Shown here: one piece after another, positions 10,301 through 23,324 of the stretch
Layout of the letters: each line of letters begins with the position of its first letter
How positions within the stretch are numbered: the first letter of the stretch is position 1
NCBI RefSeq assembly: GCF_003144195.1
Contig: NW_020290052.1
Coordinates: 55,910 to 119,909, forward strand
Direction of reading: 5' to 3'
From: Ceraceosorus guamensis
Lineage: Eukaryota > Basidiomycota > Exobasidiomycetes > Ceraceosorales > Ceraceosoraceae
DNA: 64,000 nucleotides
Notes under the pieces: generated by a model
The model's database searches: none
Seen by the model: only the letters and a program-made list of their open reading frames with translations
Told to the model about the DNA's origin: nothing
Made by a program: the position numbers and the translations under genes

Positions 10301-13300
10301 AGCAAAGCGGAAGAGTCCAAAGGCACGTTCGGTTTTGGTGGATTTGGGTCTCTCCTGAACGATCAGAAGCCCAGCTCTTCTCGCAGTCAAGAGGCCGACG
10401 AGCGCCGAAAACATACACCGTCGCCCCCAAGCTCACCTCCAGCGAGTCACGAGGCGACACTGTCTAGTAGCCCGTATGCCATGGGCTCTGGGGTGCGAGC
10501 AGCGCCGAGCAGTGACGAGTCGCAGCAGTCTGTCATTACTCAAGAACCTCACGTGACCGACCATGGAAGTGTGCAAGAGCACCTTTCATCGCCAGAAACC
10601 TCCCCTAAAGGGAGAGCACCAGCGCCAGCGTCAGCAAGGACACCTAGTCACAGTCCGAAACGGGACGTTTCCGAGTCTGCGACGCCTAGTCCTGCTGTCT
10701 CGCCATTCGACGACAAGACAATTCAATTGGAGACCATCTCGGAGCCGGAACAAGACGAGGTGCGGCCGTACACCATTGGTGAACAAGCTGGCGACGGCAT
10801 ATCAGAGCAAGGCGAATCAGAACAAACACTTTCGCCCGCTGAAGAAGCCAAAGAAGAGGGCGATGCACATGAGTCAGGCGTGACCGAATCCAGCCATGAT
10901 GCTGAGGCGGATGAAGAACCGTCACAAAATGCAGACCAGTCACAAGACATTCTCAAGGCCGAGAAAGGAGCTGCGTTCACCGCAGCCAAGCCGGTGTCTC
11001 CCGTTGGAGTAAGCGCGCGAACGCCCAGCGCATCAGTGCCTGCAGTCCTTTCTGCGCCGCCTCTACCAGAGACTACCACTCCCCAGCACTCTCCTGACAG
11101 CAAGTCGAGGTCAGACGCTGCGGTGACAACCACAGGATTCTTTACTCAGGGCTCCGCGCCTACCTCGCAGACCGTTCCAGCTACGGCAAAGACCTCCGCG
11201 AGTGTGACGGACTCGAGTGCAGCCGCTCCCCCAAACACAACATCGCATGCCGGCACTCTTTTCGGTAGCAAGCCTGCTGCATCACAGCCACCAAACCCAA
11301 GTGCCTTCGGTAGTAAGGCCGTAGCACCCGAGCCTGCCGAAAGCAAAGGCGTGGCCCCCCAAAGTCAAGCAGCGAAGCCACAACCACCGTCGAATTCTTT
11401 CGGCAAGGGAGCTTTCACTTCTGCCTTCAATGCTCGAGCTCCACGAAGTAGCTCACCGCTGGCGGCGGCGCCAGTGAATAGATCCGACCTGTTCAGTTCA
11501 CCTGAGAAGTCGCCCGCAGCCGGAGCAGCCAAGACGTTTGGTGGATCTCAGGCACAACCTCCTCTCCTCCAACCGCAATTTGGGGCGCCGGCTAGATCAG
11601 GCGCTGTCCAGGGCGCATCGAAGGAAGCTTCTTCGTTGTTTGGCCAACCAGGTAAAGAGAGGTCTGGGCCAATATTTGGCGCGTCCGGTGCTCAGCTTCC
11701 CACGCCATTGTGGGGCGCGCCCGCCTCATCGTCTGCACAGCCGCCCCAGCTCTCACCGCAGTTCAAATTGGAGCCCACCGCTACGCAGTCTGCTTTTAGC
11801 TTTCAAAAGGCGGAATCACAAGATCGTCCGTCGCCATCTCAGCTGCCACTACCTTCTTTACAATCACAGAAGCCAATTGGACACGCAGCACGAGGTGCAG
11901 TGACGAGCGCATATGAGGATAGGCATCCGCCTTTTCTAGGCAGCTCCCTCTCAGCACCACCCATCGGTGACATCAAGGAGTCTGGCATCGCTGGCGAGTG
12001 CCTGCGGCTCTACCTTACAATCGAGGAGGAGCTCAAATATCTGCGAAGTAAAGCCGAAGCATGTGCGACGTTCCAAGCGGGTCTGAGGCAGCCCTGGGAC
12101 GAGGAGCACTCTGGCGCCGAGAAGCCGCATTGGACCTTCGGCGACCTACCATTTTGCTTCGACGCCATGAGAAATTTGGAGAAGGACGTCAAGGCGTACG
12201 AAGATCAGAGCGAGGGCAGGAAAAGAAGAGTGATGGAACTGCAGAGTATAGCGCTCAAGGCAGAGGCGAAGAGAGAAGAGGCATCTCGATTCATCAGAGC
12301 GCGCTCGGATGCTGGATACGCTCGGCTGCTGCGAGTGCGAGAGCTTGGGCCTGAGCACGTGCAAAATCAAGATAAGATTCGGGCGGGAATTCATTCCGTT
12401 CGCACACGCGTTCAAGAGCTGGCTGAGGTTATCGAGTCTCTGAAAAGAGAGGTCCACCAGGAGCGATCCGGATCTGGGCATCCTCTCCAAACACCGTCCC
12501 TGGAGAGCATTCGTAGGAGCATCACAAATCTCTCGGCCGCGGTGACCGCACGAATTCTGGAGCTGGATCAGCTCGAGACAGAGCTTGAGCTTAGTCGGGG
12601 GGCCAGGAGTGCTGAAATTTTCGATCGATACGACAGGTCGCCGGAAGCCTCAGCACTCTCTATGACGATGCGCAGCGTCCATGTCTCAGGAGAGGGGTCG
12701 TTCGCATCGATGCGCGGCGACTTGGAACACATACTCCCGGACGCATTCACAAAGTCCTACGCGGCCGCGTCAGCCGAAGCAACCGCGCGAGAGGCCATTA
12801 GTCAACAGCGAAGATCCGCTTCGTTGCGGAACGCTTTCGCGCGTGCAAGACCCAAGCCTCTTCTGAATATTGTGCCGTCCGCGGCCATTGATCTTCAAAC
12901 GCCGCCCTCTTCTCATGAAAGGGAGTTCAGCTTGGCAGATCTCGACATCTCCTTAGCCAGAGGACCGGCCCAGATCACGGCACCCGGCAAGCGCCATGCA
13001 GGCGAAGCTCATCAGAGCACTCAAGACCAAGCGCACGCGCCGAGCGCCCATCGTGAGATGGCTCCTCGTCTGTGGGGTGAAGGACAATCCAAAGATTTCT
13101 TCTCCTTGCCTCCAGAATCCGCCCCTTTTGCTCCAGGCTCTCGATCAGAGTCGCCAGGAAGCCATCTCCGCCCAGGGCACGCCAAATCAAAGACTCGCAC
13201 TAATGCCGCTGTGCAACTCCCGGCGTCGTTGACTGGAGACAATCTTTTCGCTCCGGTATCGCAAGCGTCCTCCACGACGCATTCCGCATTCAGCTTCGCG

Positions 13301-13825
13301 CCTCCACCTGGATACAATAGCAGCAAACCGGAAACCCGAGCATCGTCGGGCGCTGCCGCAGTCTCGAGCTTCTTTGGCAATCTAGGTCGCACAAATGTGT
13401 CGCCAGAGGCCAGCAGCAAGTCCCTAACTCCGTTCGCGACGACTTCACCGAATGTCTTTGGCCGCAGCAGTCCTCAAGTTACCACTTCCGCTTTGACGCC
13501 CGGCGGTTCTTTTGGCCAGTCGTTGGGCCTGAACAGTCCTGCTGCCACTTTCAGATCTTTTGCAGGTCCGCAAGCTGCTGCCCCCGTGCACGGTGATCGT
13601 ATAGTGCCCAATCGTGCGCGTCAAGCCACATCTCCAGGAGGGAGGAATGTGAGCGAAGATGAAGGGGCCGACGTGGATGACGAGGATGACCCGGACTGGG
13701 AGCCGGATTGGGACGGTGAAGAGGACGAGGAAGATGATGACCAAGACGATGATGCGGAGGGAGAGGTGGAAGAAGAGGGTCTGAGCGATGTAAATGAGGA
13801 AGAGGAACCCGAAGAAGAGGAATGA
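7361..13825 (+). CDS. NUP159: FG nucleoporin, Nup159/Nup214 type
   Basis: Four exons join in frame: 7361-7411, 7520-7658, 7793-8001 and 8096-13825, giving 2042 aa. Introns are 108, 134 and 94 nt, all GTGAGT. Residues 1 to about 485 form the N-terminal beta-propeller region; the stretch SVNLLAVSSRRGLLVAATDQ matches the opening blades of Nup159/Nup214, which dock the DEAD-box helicase Dbp5 for mRNA export. From about 490 to 1425 comes an FG domain dominated by SAFG, AFGK and GFG units. About 1427-1620 is a Leu/Glu/Lys-rich coiled coil, the part that assembles with Nsp1/Nup82-type partners on the cytoplasmic face of the pore. A second Ser-rich FG segment and a very acidic tail (about 1990-2042) end the protein. 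It is clearly longer than the roughly 1460-aa yeast protein. Identification rests on domain order; the Dbp5 role is inferred. Confidence 0.88.
9764..9931 (+). repeat. 84-bp tandem duplication inside the FG domain
   Basis: Two nearly identical 84-bp units, 9764-9847 and 9848-9931, each encode a 28-residue block beginning QSSAFGKGASASGTAFGQ. They differ at only a few third positions and at the last residue. The duplication keeps frame and adds FG units, suggesting recent unequal exchange. Confidence 0.85.
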
Positions 13826-14481
13826 CCGGGACGTATTCTCACCATACAATGGTCTCACGGAATCCATCGCTTTTTGGAGAATTTGCGTCGGCCGTTTGAG
13901 CGGGAGCTGTTGTGTGAGAAACGTCGCCAAGCCCCCGCATGGCTTTGCTGGTGTCGCTCTTCCCTCATAGTGGCCTATGTACGATCCATGACTGCCCTAT
14001 GCTTTGACTCCATATAGGGCTGATGTTGCCCCCATCTTGATCTTGCATTTTGACATTTCTGCGGGCCTGCTTTTCGCGTCGACTGATGAGACAGGCAGCA
14101 AATCTTGAGTCATACGACCAGTCGTCGGACACGTGACCTAGGCTGACACACGCGTCCAAAATCAAAATTATCAAATTCTTGGAGCCTTGCTGCAGCAGCA
14201 TTCCTGCTCGACTTTGTTCCGAAGCCTCGATGCTGCCATGGGTCTTCCATTTTGCCTTTTCGCTCGAGAGACGCCGAGTACGTTCCTCTGTCCATTGTTT
14301 CACACTCTCGTCGCTCAAGCGTACTCCAAGTCATTCCACTACTGTCCACCAATGTACCACTGCAATTGTACATAAGGTCGCTGGCGCTCAAGATTCGGTA
14401 CCCAATCGCTCCGCTCTTAAGAAGACATTCACCACAACAGTGGACACATTAGAGCTGGCCCCCCTTCTGGCCCGAGGCAGG
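13826..14481. other. Intergenic, 3' of nucleoporin and promoter of PET127
   Basis: No gene is seen. An open frame continues upstream of the chosen PET127 start as far as 14179 but has no mitochondrial character. A CACGTG E-box followed by AC lies at 14130-14135, about 350 bp before the PET127 ATG. Confidence 0.55.
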
Positions 14482-17400
14482 ATGGTGGCGAGCATGTCAC
14501 CAGCAGCGCGAGCGCTGCTCGTGCAAACTTCTCAGAGACCTCGATTGGCGCTGCAGAGCACTGGACACATCGTCGTGCTCGCGAGGAGCGATCATATCTG
14601 CGAGCATTCACGAAACGACCTGGGCGCATCTGCCTCCGCAGCACATATATGCTCTCGGCACTTTTCGCGCTCGGCAAGCCGCTCACTGGCGGGCTCACCG
14701 AAGGCTGCGGCGCCTATGGTCAGGCTGAACCGTCAGGTGCTACCGCTGCAAGGATTTTCGTCATCTAGACTGTCTCAGATGCAGGGGCACAACGGCAGTC
14801 AGCCAAAGAGCACTTCTTCCAAGGTCAACAGTCGGAAGGCCAAATTAGCGGCGAGACGTGCAAGTCTTTCAAGACCTGTAGCTCCTCGTTCCAGAGCAAG
14901 CGTGAAACGTGATGCGCCAGCTTCGTCATTTGAAGATCACTTTGTTCCGCTCAAAGCCTCACCTTCATCTTCCAAATCACACATCACCTCAGCCGAGGAT
15001 CTGTGGTTTCAAGATTCTCTAACGCCAAGCTCTCCTTCTGGATTACCAGCTGGCAGCAATGCTCCTTCGTCGGGCTCAAAATCGCCTCCTCCATACGCAG
15101 CCCAGTACCCAGGGTCGTCTTACACGTCAAATTTGAGCAGGGCGAGCAGAGCCTCCGGGCTCGCTCCACACCAACTGCCGCGCGCACCAGCCAGAAGGAC
15201 ACTAGCACCAAAAGAGTACGCCTCTTGTCAATTGGTTGCGCCTGGACATTTGACAGAGGAGGAAAGAATAGTTTGGAGCGCAGAGGAGAATGGCAGGGAT
15301 AGAAAGGGCGGATGGGTCGGGCCGGACAAGGCTAAAGATCATTGGCAGGAGACCGTGGGAGGAAAGATGAGCGCGATGGAGAGACCGGTCGAAAGTGAGT
15401 GCGCTTTCGGAAGATGGTTGTGCAGAGCATGCACCGTATCGTATGCTTTGCTAATGGCCGTTTTTGCGACAACCGCAGAAGTCAAGCCGCTGCGAGAGAT
15501 GCACACACCCAGGCTGGCTCATAACCTTTCTCGCGTACTGTTCAAGTAAGTGCGGCAACAGCCGTCGTCATCTCTCGACTGCAGTCATGCGGTTCTCGAG
15601 CAGCCATGCTGAACTTCGTTCTGCGCGACTCTCTCCACCAGCCCGGGCGTCCATTGGCTGAAAGATCCGAGATCTGGCACGTACAACTTCGATCCGTATT
15701 TGCGGCACATTCCGGATGTCGACTTGTTCGACTACGACAGTCTGACGCCTTACCTCACCTCCTCCGTCGATCCCGAGCTGCGCAAGATTACGCGGAGGGA
15801 GAGAGCCAAGTATTGTGGAAGCACAAGCAGCATGACAACGGCCATGTCACAGATCTACTTCCATCTGTCTGGTAACAGGCAACCTGACTTGACGGGCTTC
15901 AGCGAAGGTCTGAAAGGTACGGGCTGGACCTTTGCAACGCGCATGCCTGCCAGTATCAGATTGAAGAAGCTTCAGGGCAAAAGTGAAGATGGGAGGCCAT
16001 GTTTCGCAATCGACCAAGACAAGGAATCGAGCGGGGAACCAGAGGATAGCAACTACGTGCTGACTCAGCTGGGCAAGAGTCTCGAGAAGCTCCTCACTTC
16101 ACCGCCCGATGTCTACGAAAAGCACCTGCGCATCAACAGCGACAAGTTGTCGCCCCAGGAGAGGAACAGACCGGAATCGTATCATTATGCTAGGAGCGGA
16201 GGCATCGTCATGCGAAGTCAATTGGACTGCATGGACCCGCGTCTTCCTCGTCAAACGTTCGACTTGAAGACGAGAGCGGTGCACGCTGTGCGTTTGGATA
16301 GGGCCAACTGGGTGGAGAGCGGCGGCTACCGGTTACGCAAGCTCAATGGCGCATACGAGAGCTTTGAACGAGAGCTGCACGACATGGTACGATCCGCTTT
16401 CCTCAAGTACTTTTTCCAAGCCAGGATAGGTCATATGGACGGCATCTTTGTCGCGCACCACAGCACCCTCGCAATCTTTGGGTTTCAGTACATCCCGCTC
16501 GAGGAGATGGCAACGAGAATCTTTGGGAGTATGGAAATGGCAGAGCAGAGTTTCCGACTTTCCTTGGCCATGCTCGAAGAGATTTTGGATGCTGCTACTG
16601 CGCTCTTTCCGGGACAAGGTGTGAAAATGACGCTAGAAGCTCATCCTCATCTTCAGGATGCTTTGCAAGTCTTTGTGGAGCCGGACTTCGACGCGGGTAG
16701 TCTCAAAGCTGCGCAAGCTCGCGAAAGTCAGAACTCCGAGAGCGATCCGGATGACGAAGCATTCGCCGTCTTGAGTGAGGCTATCGACACAACGAGTGCG
16801 ATCCAGAAGGAGTTGAAAAAGGGGCCCAGAACCATCGCCCAGCTCGAAGTGCTCATGGATAGGTATCTGGATGGCAATCTTGTGCGCGGACCTGTGGACT
16901 TTTCAAAATTGCCTGGAAGGAGCGTCGATGTACGATCAGAGAACGAGATCTTGAAGAGAGCTCGAGATGCTTTGAAACCCGTCGACTGTGAGTAGGAGAT
17001 GCCGTTTTCATGCAGACATCACCGCATTGCCAAGCTGATGCAAATCTTGCCTCCATCGTTCCACCAAATGCAGGGCAAGTCGAGTGGTCGATCAATCCTC
17101 AGCCTCATCTTAGCGAAGCGACCATCCGGCGCAATCTGGAAGATGTAAGAGCTCGACAGCAAGCCTTTGCCAATCTGAGCCTACCAAATGCTCGAGCGCT
17201 CGATGATCGAGACGAAGAGCTGCTGCAGACCCTCGCTTCTAATCCTGATGCGCTCAAGAGGTTCCTGGAGGAGCGTAGCAAGGGCATTGGTCTGCCTGCT
17301 GCTCCCGGGCAGAGTCGAAGTGGGCCCGAAGCTTCTCAAGCCAAGGACTCTCACGCATCTTCGTCCACAAGCACGCCTAGCAACGGCAAGGGCATGCCCG

Positions 17401-17660
17401 ATGCCGCACCCACAAGCATCTTTTGGAAAGAAGCGACGTCGGACCAGATCAACATGCGAGCCTTGGCGCGATTGGGAGCGAGAGATACGGCGCTACAGGA
17501 AGCTGAGGATCGCTTCGATATTTGGAAGCCTGAGAGCCCGTTTAGAGTGCACAAGCAGGCTTATGCTAAGCCTGCCAGTGTCACTGCTGATGATCTCGCC
17601 ACGGAAACGCCCACCCGGGATCCGTCCTTGCAAGCTCCTACTTCCGCGGGTGAGTCATAA
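14482..17660 (+). CDS. PET127: Mitochondrial RNA-processing protein Pet127
   Basis: Four exons: 14482-15394, 15479-15545, 15642-16987 and 17074-17660, giving 970 aa; introns are 84, 96 and 86 nt. The start MVASMSPAARALLVQ is followed by an Arg/Ser-rich, acid-poor leader typical of mitochondrial import. The Pet127 core, about residues 305-690, shows the family signatures NPGVHWLKDPRSGTYNFDPY (formed across intron 2), GSTSSMTTAMSQIYF, GKSLEKLLT, MRSQLDCMDPRLP, FDLKTRAV and RMGRMDG-like ARIGHMDGIFVAHH. In yeast Pet127 is a membrane-associated mitochondrial protein needed for 5'-end processing and turnover of mitochondrial RNAs. The C-terminal exon is less conserved. The final Gly-Glu-Ser-stop overlaps a GTGAGT, so a further small 3' exon is possible. 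The gene is convergent with POP1, with only 181 nt between stops. Confidence 0.9.
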
Positions 17661-17841
17661 GATCAGCCAGGTATCTCATAGCTGGGGTAATCGCCGCACA
17701 TGCTACATTACTCTGCAAATTTATACACATCAAGTTGTCTTGGGTGGCCTACTCGGCTTTTGTACGATACTTGCGATCGGCCGCGTGCCTTCGTGCTGAT
17801 GCTTGATTGGCGGATGCTACGAGCTTCGCGCTAATTCAACT

Positions 17842-20800
17842 TCACAGCAGTCTAAGCTCCGCGGCCCTCCACGCCGAGCTTTGCCTCTCCTTTGTGAGGA
17901 CGAGGTAGGCTGCGCCGTTAGACTTTGCACATGGCCTGATTTGGATCTTGCCCGCTTCACCCTCGACTGAGGCATCTGCCCCTTCCATCCCCATCAAGGG
18001 CTCTTCGTCCTCTGTGGCTTGTTGAACTGCATCCACCTGCTTCTCTTCTTCCTCTGCCCGCAAAGCCGCAGCTCTCTCTTGCAGCTCGCGCACCGCAACG
18101 CTCGCTATAACGCCAACAGCACAAGCTTTGCCCTCTGCCAAGGAGAATGTGCCCGAAGTCGTAGCGCCCATGAGGGAATTTGATGCATCTCGGTGAGATT
18201 GTTCGAGCTGATTAGACACAAAATGAGGGAGAGATGGGCATGATGAGATTTGGCTTTGCAGAACTCGTCGTGACATGCGAGGGTGTCCGCGCTACCCTTT
18301 CGCGACACATGTCGCCCACAGCATTTCTGCTCACCTGTCTCAGAGCACTCTGATCTTTGCTAGCGCCACGCTTCGACATACGCGGATCTACGACGGGCTC
18401 TGCGGCATCTTCATCCTCAACATCTAGCTGCGCATCCTTGGGCGCTTCCAGCAGAGCCCTTCGCCAAACTTTCTGCTCTTCAAGTGTGAGCATGTGTATT
18501 TCTGTGAAAGGTCCGAAATGACCTCTCCTGATCGCACTTATGCTGACATGTCTCAAAGAGGCATCGTGCTTTCCGTAGCGCTCCGTGCGTTGTAAAGCCT
18601 TGCCGGGTGGCAGAAGGTGAACTTGGATCTCTTCGTCCTTCTTCCGAGGCGTGAGCGCTATTCTGTTCCAGCTCTCTTGCACACAAGCTTTCCAAAGGCC
18701 TTCTCCTCCCCAGGCAAATCTAGTCCCCACACTCTCCCAATTGACTCTCTTGGCCATCGGTGTCCTGCACCACTTTGCCTTCTCTCTTCCCACCTCTTGC
18801 TTCTCCCATACGTTGTACGCATCGCATCCCGGATGATCAAAGGGAAAGACGGGTTTGGCGAATTGAGAGGAGAGGGAGGCGAGGGAGGAGAGACACAGCA
18901 CGGCTGGTTTGGAATGGACCAGCGAGTGGAAGAAGGCTCGGCCCCAGCCCCGAGGAACCAAGAGGGTGTAGCCAGGCACAGGATCTCGATGCGCTATGAT
19001 CGCAATAGAGACGATTTGAGTCGTCGATGATGCAGTGAGCGGGGTGCCCGGTATGAGATTCTGAGTCGAGACAACATGCCGATTCAACTCAATTTCCACT
19101 TCATGTACGCGCAAAGCGCAATGCCGACACGCCGCAGCACTCACGCGAGCTTTGAGCGAGTCCACTTCTCCTTTGGAAATTCTTGGCATCTCGCTTCCCT
19201 GACTAAGCAGATCTGTCTGGGCCAATGTCGCGCTGACCGAAGCACATCTCCGCTGATCCTCATCGTCCTCTCTCTCCTTCCCTTTTCCTATTGGTCTGTC
19301 CCAAATCGCCTCGAGTGCTCCCGCCACCTGCTGCATCTTTCTACGATCCAAAACCTCCTTCTTCACGGTGCTAGGGTTGCACAATCTTGGATCATGCACC
19401 TGTAATCCCAGCATTGTACCTCTTCGGATCTGATCGGGTTTCAACACCGAGCAGATGAGCTTGAGCGCGTGCTTTTTGTCCGGGCTTGTGCGCGCTACGG
19501 GCTTCAGCATGCTTCCCAACAGTCTCCCGGATCGGGGACCAGATAGCTGGAACACATTGTATCCCTCCATTCGCCTTTTCTGTCCCTCCTGCTCGTCTCT
19601 CTGTGCAGAGATGGATGCCATTTTCCTCAGCCGTTGGTCCAGCTTGAATTGACTCAATTTGCCGTGTTTTCTTCCCTTGCTGTCCGACTTGGCACAAAGG
19701 GCAGGAGAAGCGGGCCTGAGAAGCTGCATATACACGTGCTCCTCCTCTTTCACTTCAGGTAGCTCGGCCAGACAGTCGGACGAAGAAGGCGCAACAGCCG
19801 ACGACGTCGTGGGTGCTCGTCTCCTCCTTTGCCTCTCTAAACGAATTCGTCTCCGCTGTAAAGTGATGGAGCTCGTGAGCGCTGTGCGTAAAGAGGCCAG
19901 TCCGGCAGGATGAACTAGCAAGATGACCTCTGCCTCAGCGGTGTGCGCCTCGCTTGCAGCTAGCTTTGGTGCATTCGGAAGGTCTGGCGGCTGGTCATCC
20001 ACCTGCATCGCTTCGCTTTCCGAAATTTCACCCGAGGCTTGCCCAAGGGGGGGCAATGACAACGAGAGTGCATCTGCGTCGTCTGCAACACCCCTCGAGC
20101 CCGTTGGCTGCACCCACAGCAAAGTGACAGGGGCGACGTACTGCTTTTTCTGTTCCGTAAGAGTAGCAAAGGTCGCTCTTGCATCCAGCTCGTCTGACTC
20201 GAGATCCAGTCCGCTTTCACGAAGCAATTGCGCAAGCTTCTTCCTCGCTTCTTTTCCTTGCGAGACGAAGCGTCCTCGTAAACGATAGCCCACGCGTACG
20301 CTTTGCCAATAGCTGGCATCGTGCACCGCTACTCCATCTTTACAAGCCTTGATGGCAGCTTTGAAGCCTTTGCTGCTCGGCTGTTCGGCCAAATTGTAGC
20401 CCCACCTGCTCCTTGTGACGCTCGAGACACCACTGTATTCTACTCCTCTTGGATCGTGGGCTGCTTGAGGATTGCGGACCACCTTGTCTTCCACGCCCGT
20501 CATCCGAAATCGTTTGGCATGCCAAAGGTGCGTCTCCAACCATCTGCCTTTGCCTTTGATCTCACCTCCCAACCCAGCTGCCGATGACGTAGCAGCCTCA
20601 GCCTCGTCCCCTGCTCTTTCCCTCAATCGTTCTCTTCTTCTCCTCTCCTTCACTCGAGGATATCCACCCGCACTTCCGCTCATTCCCTTTCTCTTCCTCA
20701 CTTCTTTCCTCGTCGTAGCGTTCGTGTTAGAGCTCTTCAACTCGCTCGCTCCTTTACCCCTCAGCCTCTTGGGCAAGGCCAAAAGATTATGAGAAGCTGC

Positions 20801-21301
20801 TCTTCTCCTCTCTGCGCGAGGCAGCATTTGCCAAGCTCGAGTAGCGGAAGACCCTCGACCAGTCTGAAGCTGGACCGAGATGGTGCGGATCTGGGCAGCG
20901 TGAGATTCGAGATGTTGATTGAGTTCCAGAGAGCTGGGCAAGGCGTCGCTGAAGGATCTGGAAGAACCGGCTTGAGAGAGATGATGTGAGGGTTTCGAGC
21001 GTGGCTGGGGCTTGGTGAAAGCTTTTGACGGCTGCAGCTTCGAAGGCTTCGCTTTCGCTTGGGTCGATTCGCTATTGCCATTATCATTGTCATTGCCAGC
21101 CTTGCCATTAACTTTCCCAGCCTTGCCAACATTCACATTTGCCGTCTCAAATCTCGCCTTCTTTGCTTTGTGCATCCTGGCCGATGCTCGCGCCTGATCC
21201 TCGTTCGCATCTCCAGATCGAGCGGCAGCCTGTCGATGCGCGCGCTGGTGCTCTCCCGCCCCTTGATCCAAAGCGAGCTCCAGCTTTCGCTTGTTGGACA
21301 T
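17842..21301 (-). CDS. POP1: RNase P/MRP protein subunit Pop1
   Basis: Two exons on the minus strand, 21301-18335 and 18207-17842, separated by a 127-nt intron with a GTGAGC donor; 1110 aa. The N-terminus is Lys/Ala-rich and nuclear in character. The Pop1 signature RAERRRAASHNLLALPKRLR lies near residue 165. The POPLD-like segment includes PVPGYTLLVPRGWGRAFFHS and FPFDHPGCDAYNVWE. The second exon supplies the conserved end (GATTSGTFSLAEGKACAVG), which reads in frame only after splicing; the unspliced frame stops within the intron. Pop1 is the largest shared protein of RNase P (tRNA 5' processing) and RNase MRP (pre-rRNA processing), acting in nucleus and nucleolus. The divergent partner is the HAD phosphatase gene. 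Confidence 0.9.
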
Positions 21302-22159
21302 ACCGAGCCTACCGGGAGGAGTGCTACAGCATGGATCAGCTGCTAGTGATCATTGGTCGATGGGTGCCAAGGGCCTCAGCTGGATGTGTGCCAGCCGTGG
21401 GAGTCAGACAAGCAACGCTCTGCCACGCAGTTCTGGGTGACGTTGGAATGCAGATGCGCGCCAGTAGGTAAGGTGCCGATGGTCGGTCAAGGCGACCCGT
21501 GTCGAAGCGGCGCTATGCGCCCAGGTTGCTGAGCAAGAGCTCAATTTCCATCCGTCTTGACAGTCCCTCTGTCGGTGTTGCGACTTGCAGGCGAGGCACT
21601 CAAAATGTGACTCTTGTGCGTGATTCTTGTGCTGATCGCGAAAAGCACAGGAAATTTGTGAATGTGAATGCGAAACGTGAATGCGAATGCGAATACGAAT
21701 GCCGAGGATGCTGTGCAAAGGGATGCAAGAGGCGTGCCTCAAAGTGCATCCAGATTCTACATTCACCACATGATTCGTGATTCACGATGTTCACTTAACC
21801 TTTCGCAATCAAAAAATGGGCGGCAGGCAAGCACGTGATGGCCGATTAATCATCCCATGCACGGTCGAGTTTGAGTTTGAGTGATCCGCTTGGATTACTT
21901 TCAATTTCATACATGTATATCACATGATTCGCATGCCGTGATGCTCGCTCTCACCTTCATCTGTCTTCAACAATCGTGAATCGCGTCCGTCTTGAAAGTC
22001 AGCGCGGTGAGACGCTCCTCTTGACAAATTGCGAGTGCTGGCCCACAGGTGTCGCACTCTCCAATCCGCCCCGCCGTCCGGTCAATCGTGAAGCAACTCC
22101 ACCTCGCCGGGTCTATTCGCGATTCACATTCTGATTCACATTGCTCATCTCAGACCATC
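21302..22159. other. Divergent promoter with degenerate ATTCG repeats
   Basis: Between POP1 (minus) and the phosphatase (plus). From about 21657 to 21702 it carries a run of near repeats of GTGAATGCGAATGC, and from 21770 to 21787 the self-complementary word ATTCGTGATTCACGAT. An E-box CACGTG lies at 21832-21837. No coding region is seen. Confidence 0.55.
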
Positions 22160-23324
22160 ATGTCCTACAAGCACCTCTCCACCTCGTCGGATCACGCATC
22201 GCTTATATCCTCCTACGATACCTACCTCTTCGACTGCGATGGAGTGCTATGGTCCGGCGACGAGGTGATCGCGGGTGCCAAAGAAGTGTTGCAGCGTCTA
22301 AGAGCAAGCGGAAAGAGCATCATCTTTGTGACCAACAATGCCACAAAGAGCCGCAGAGCTTACTTGAAGAAGTTTCAAAGTCTGGGCATTCAGGCCGATG
22401 TAGTGAGTGTGCAGTTGGGCGAGGGAAGTGGGTGACCAGTCCATGTATGCTAGCTAGCGAAAAATCGCCGTGGTGAAAGATTCGACTCACGAGCCTTGCT
22501 TGACTCGCTTCCAGTCGGAGATCTTCTCTTCGGCGTACGCGTCTGCGGTCTACCTCAAGCACGTGCTGAAGCTGCCAGAAGATCGAAAAGTATATGTGCT
22601 GGGCATGGAGGGCATTCAAGAAGAGTTGGAGGATGTCGGGCTGAAGTGGTGCGGAGGAACGGTGAGTGCATGACTCGTTCCGAACAAGGGCAACATCACT
22701 GCAAGCACATCCAGCGTCTCCGCCAACGTTCCCGATCCTCTCTTTTGGTGCACATCGCAGTCTCCAGAAGACAATGTCTTTCTTCCAACTCTTGACTTTA
22801 CAAGTCTGCTTCAACCCGAGGTCATAGACGGCAAAGTAGGAGCGGTGCTGTGCGGATTCGACATGCACATGTCCTACATCAAGCTTGCCAAAGCGTACAA
22901 GCACATTACTCGAGCCGGAGCCACTTCCGGTTCTCCGCAAGCGGGCGAATCGGGTGGAGCATGTCACTTCATCCTCACCAACGACGATTCGACATTCCCA
23001 GCCAAAGGAGGTCCATGGCCAGGAGCAGGATCGCTCTCTGCGCCTCTCGTCTTCAGCTCCAAACGAACGCCAACAATCATTGGGAAACCTCATCAGCACA
23101 TGTTGGATTGCATAGAAGCCGTCAAACCCTTTGACAAATCCAGAGCGCTGTTCGTGGGCGATAGGCTGGACACGGATATCGCCTTCGCCAACAAAGGTGG
23201 AATCAAGAGCTTGTTGGTTCTCACCGGAATCAGCACAAAAGCAGAGATAGATGCGGATGGTGCAGAGGTCGTGCCGGACTATCTCACCCAGAGCTTGGGC
23301 GATCTTTTGGCTGCCTTCCAATAA
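22160..23324 (+). CDS. PHO13: HAD-family phosphatase, Pho13/phosphoglycolate type
   Basis: Three exons, 22160-22402, 22515-22661 and 22761-23324, give 317 aa, close to the usual 300-320 of the family. Introns are 112 and 99 nt and both fall between codons. HAD motif I is YLFDCDGVLW near residue 25, with the nucleophile Asp and the general-acid Asp two residues on. Motif II is FVTNNATKSR. The C-terminal motif LFVGDRLDTDIAFANKGGI supplies the Mg-binding acids. IIGKPHQHML is the typical lysine-containing motif of the C2-capped subfamily. Yeast Pho13 hydrolyses p-nitrophenyl phosphate in vitro and acts as a metabolite-repair phosphatase for side products such as 2-phosphoglycolate. No targeting signal is seen, so it is probably cytosolic. 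Substrate is inferred from the family. Confidence 0.9.
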
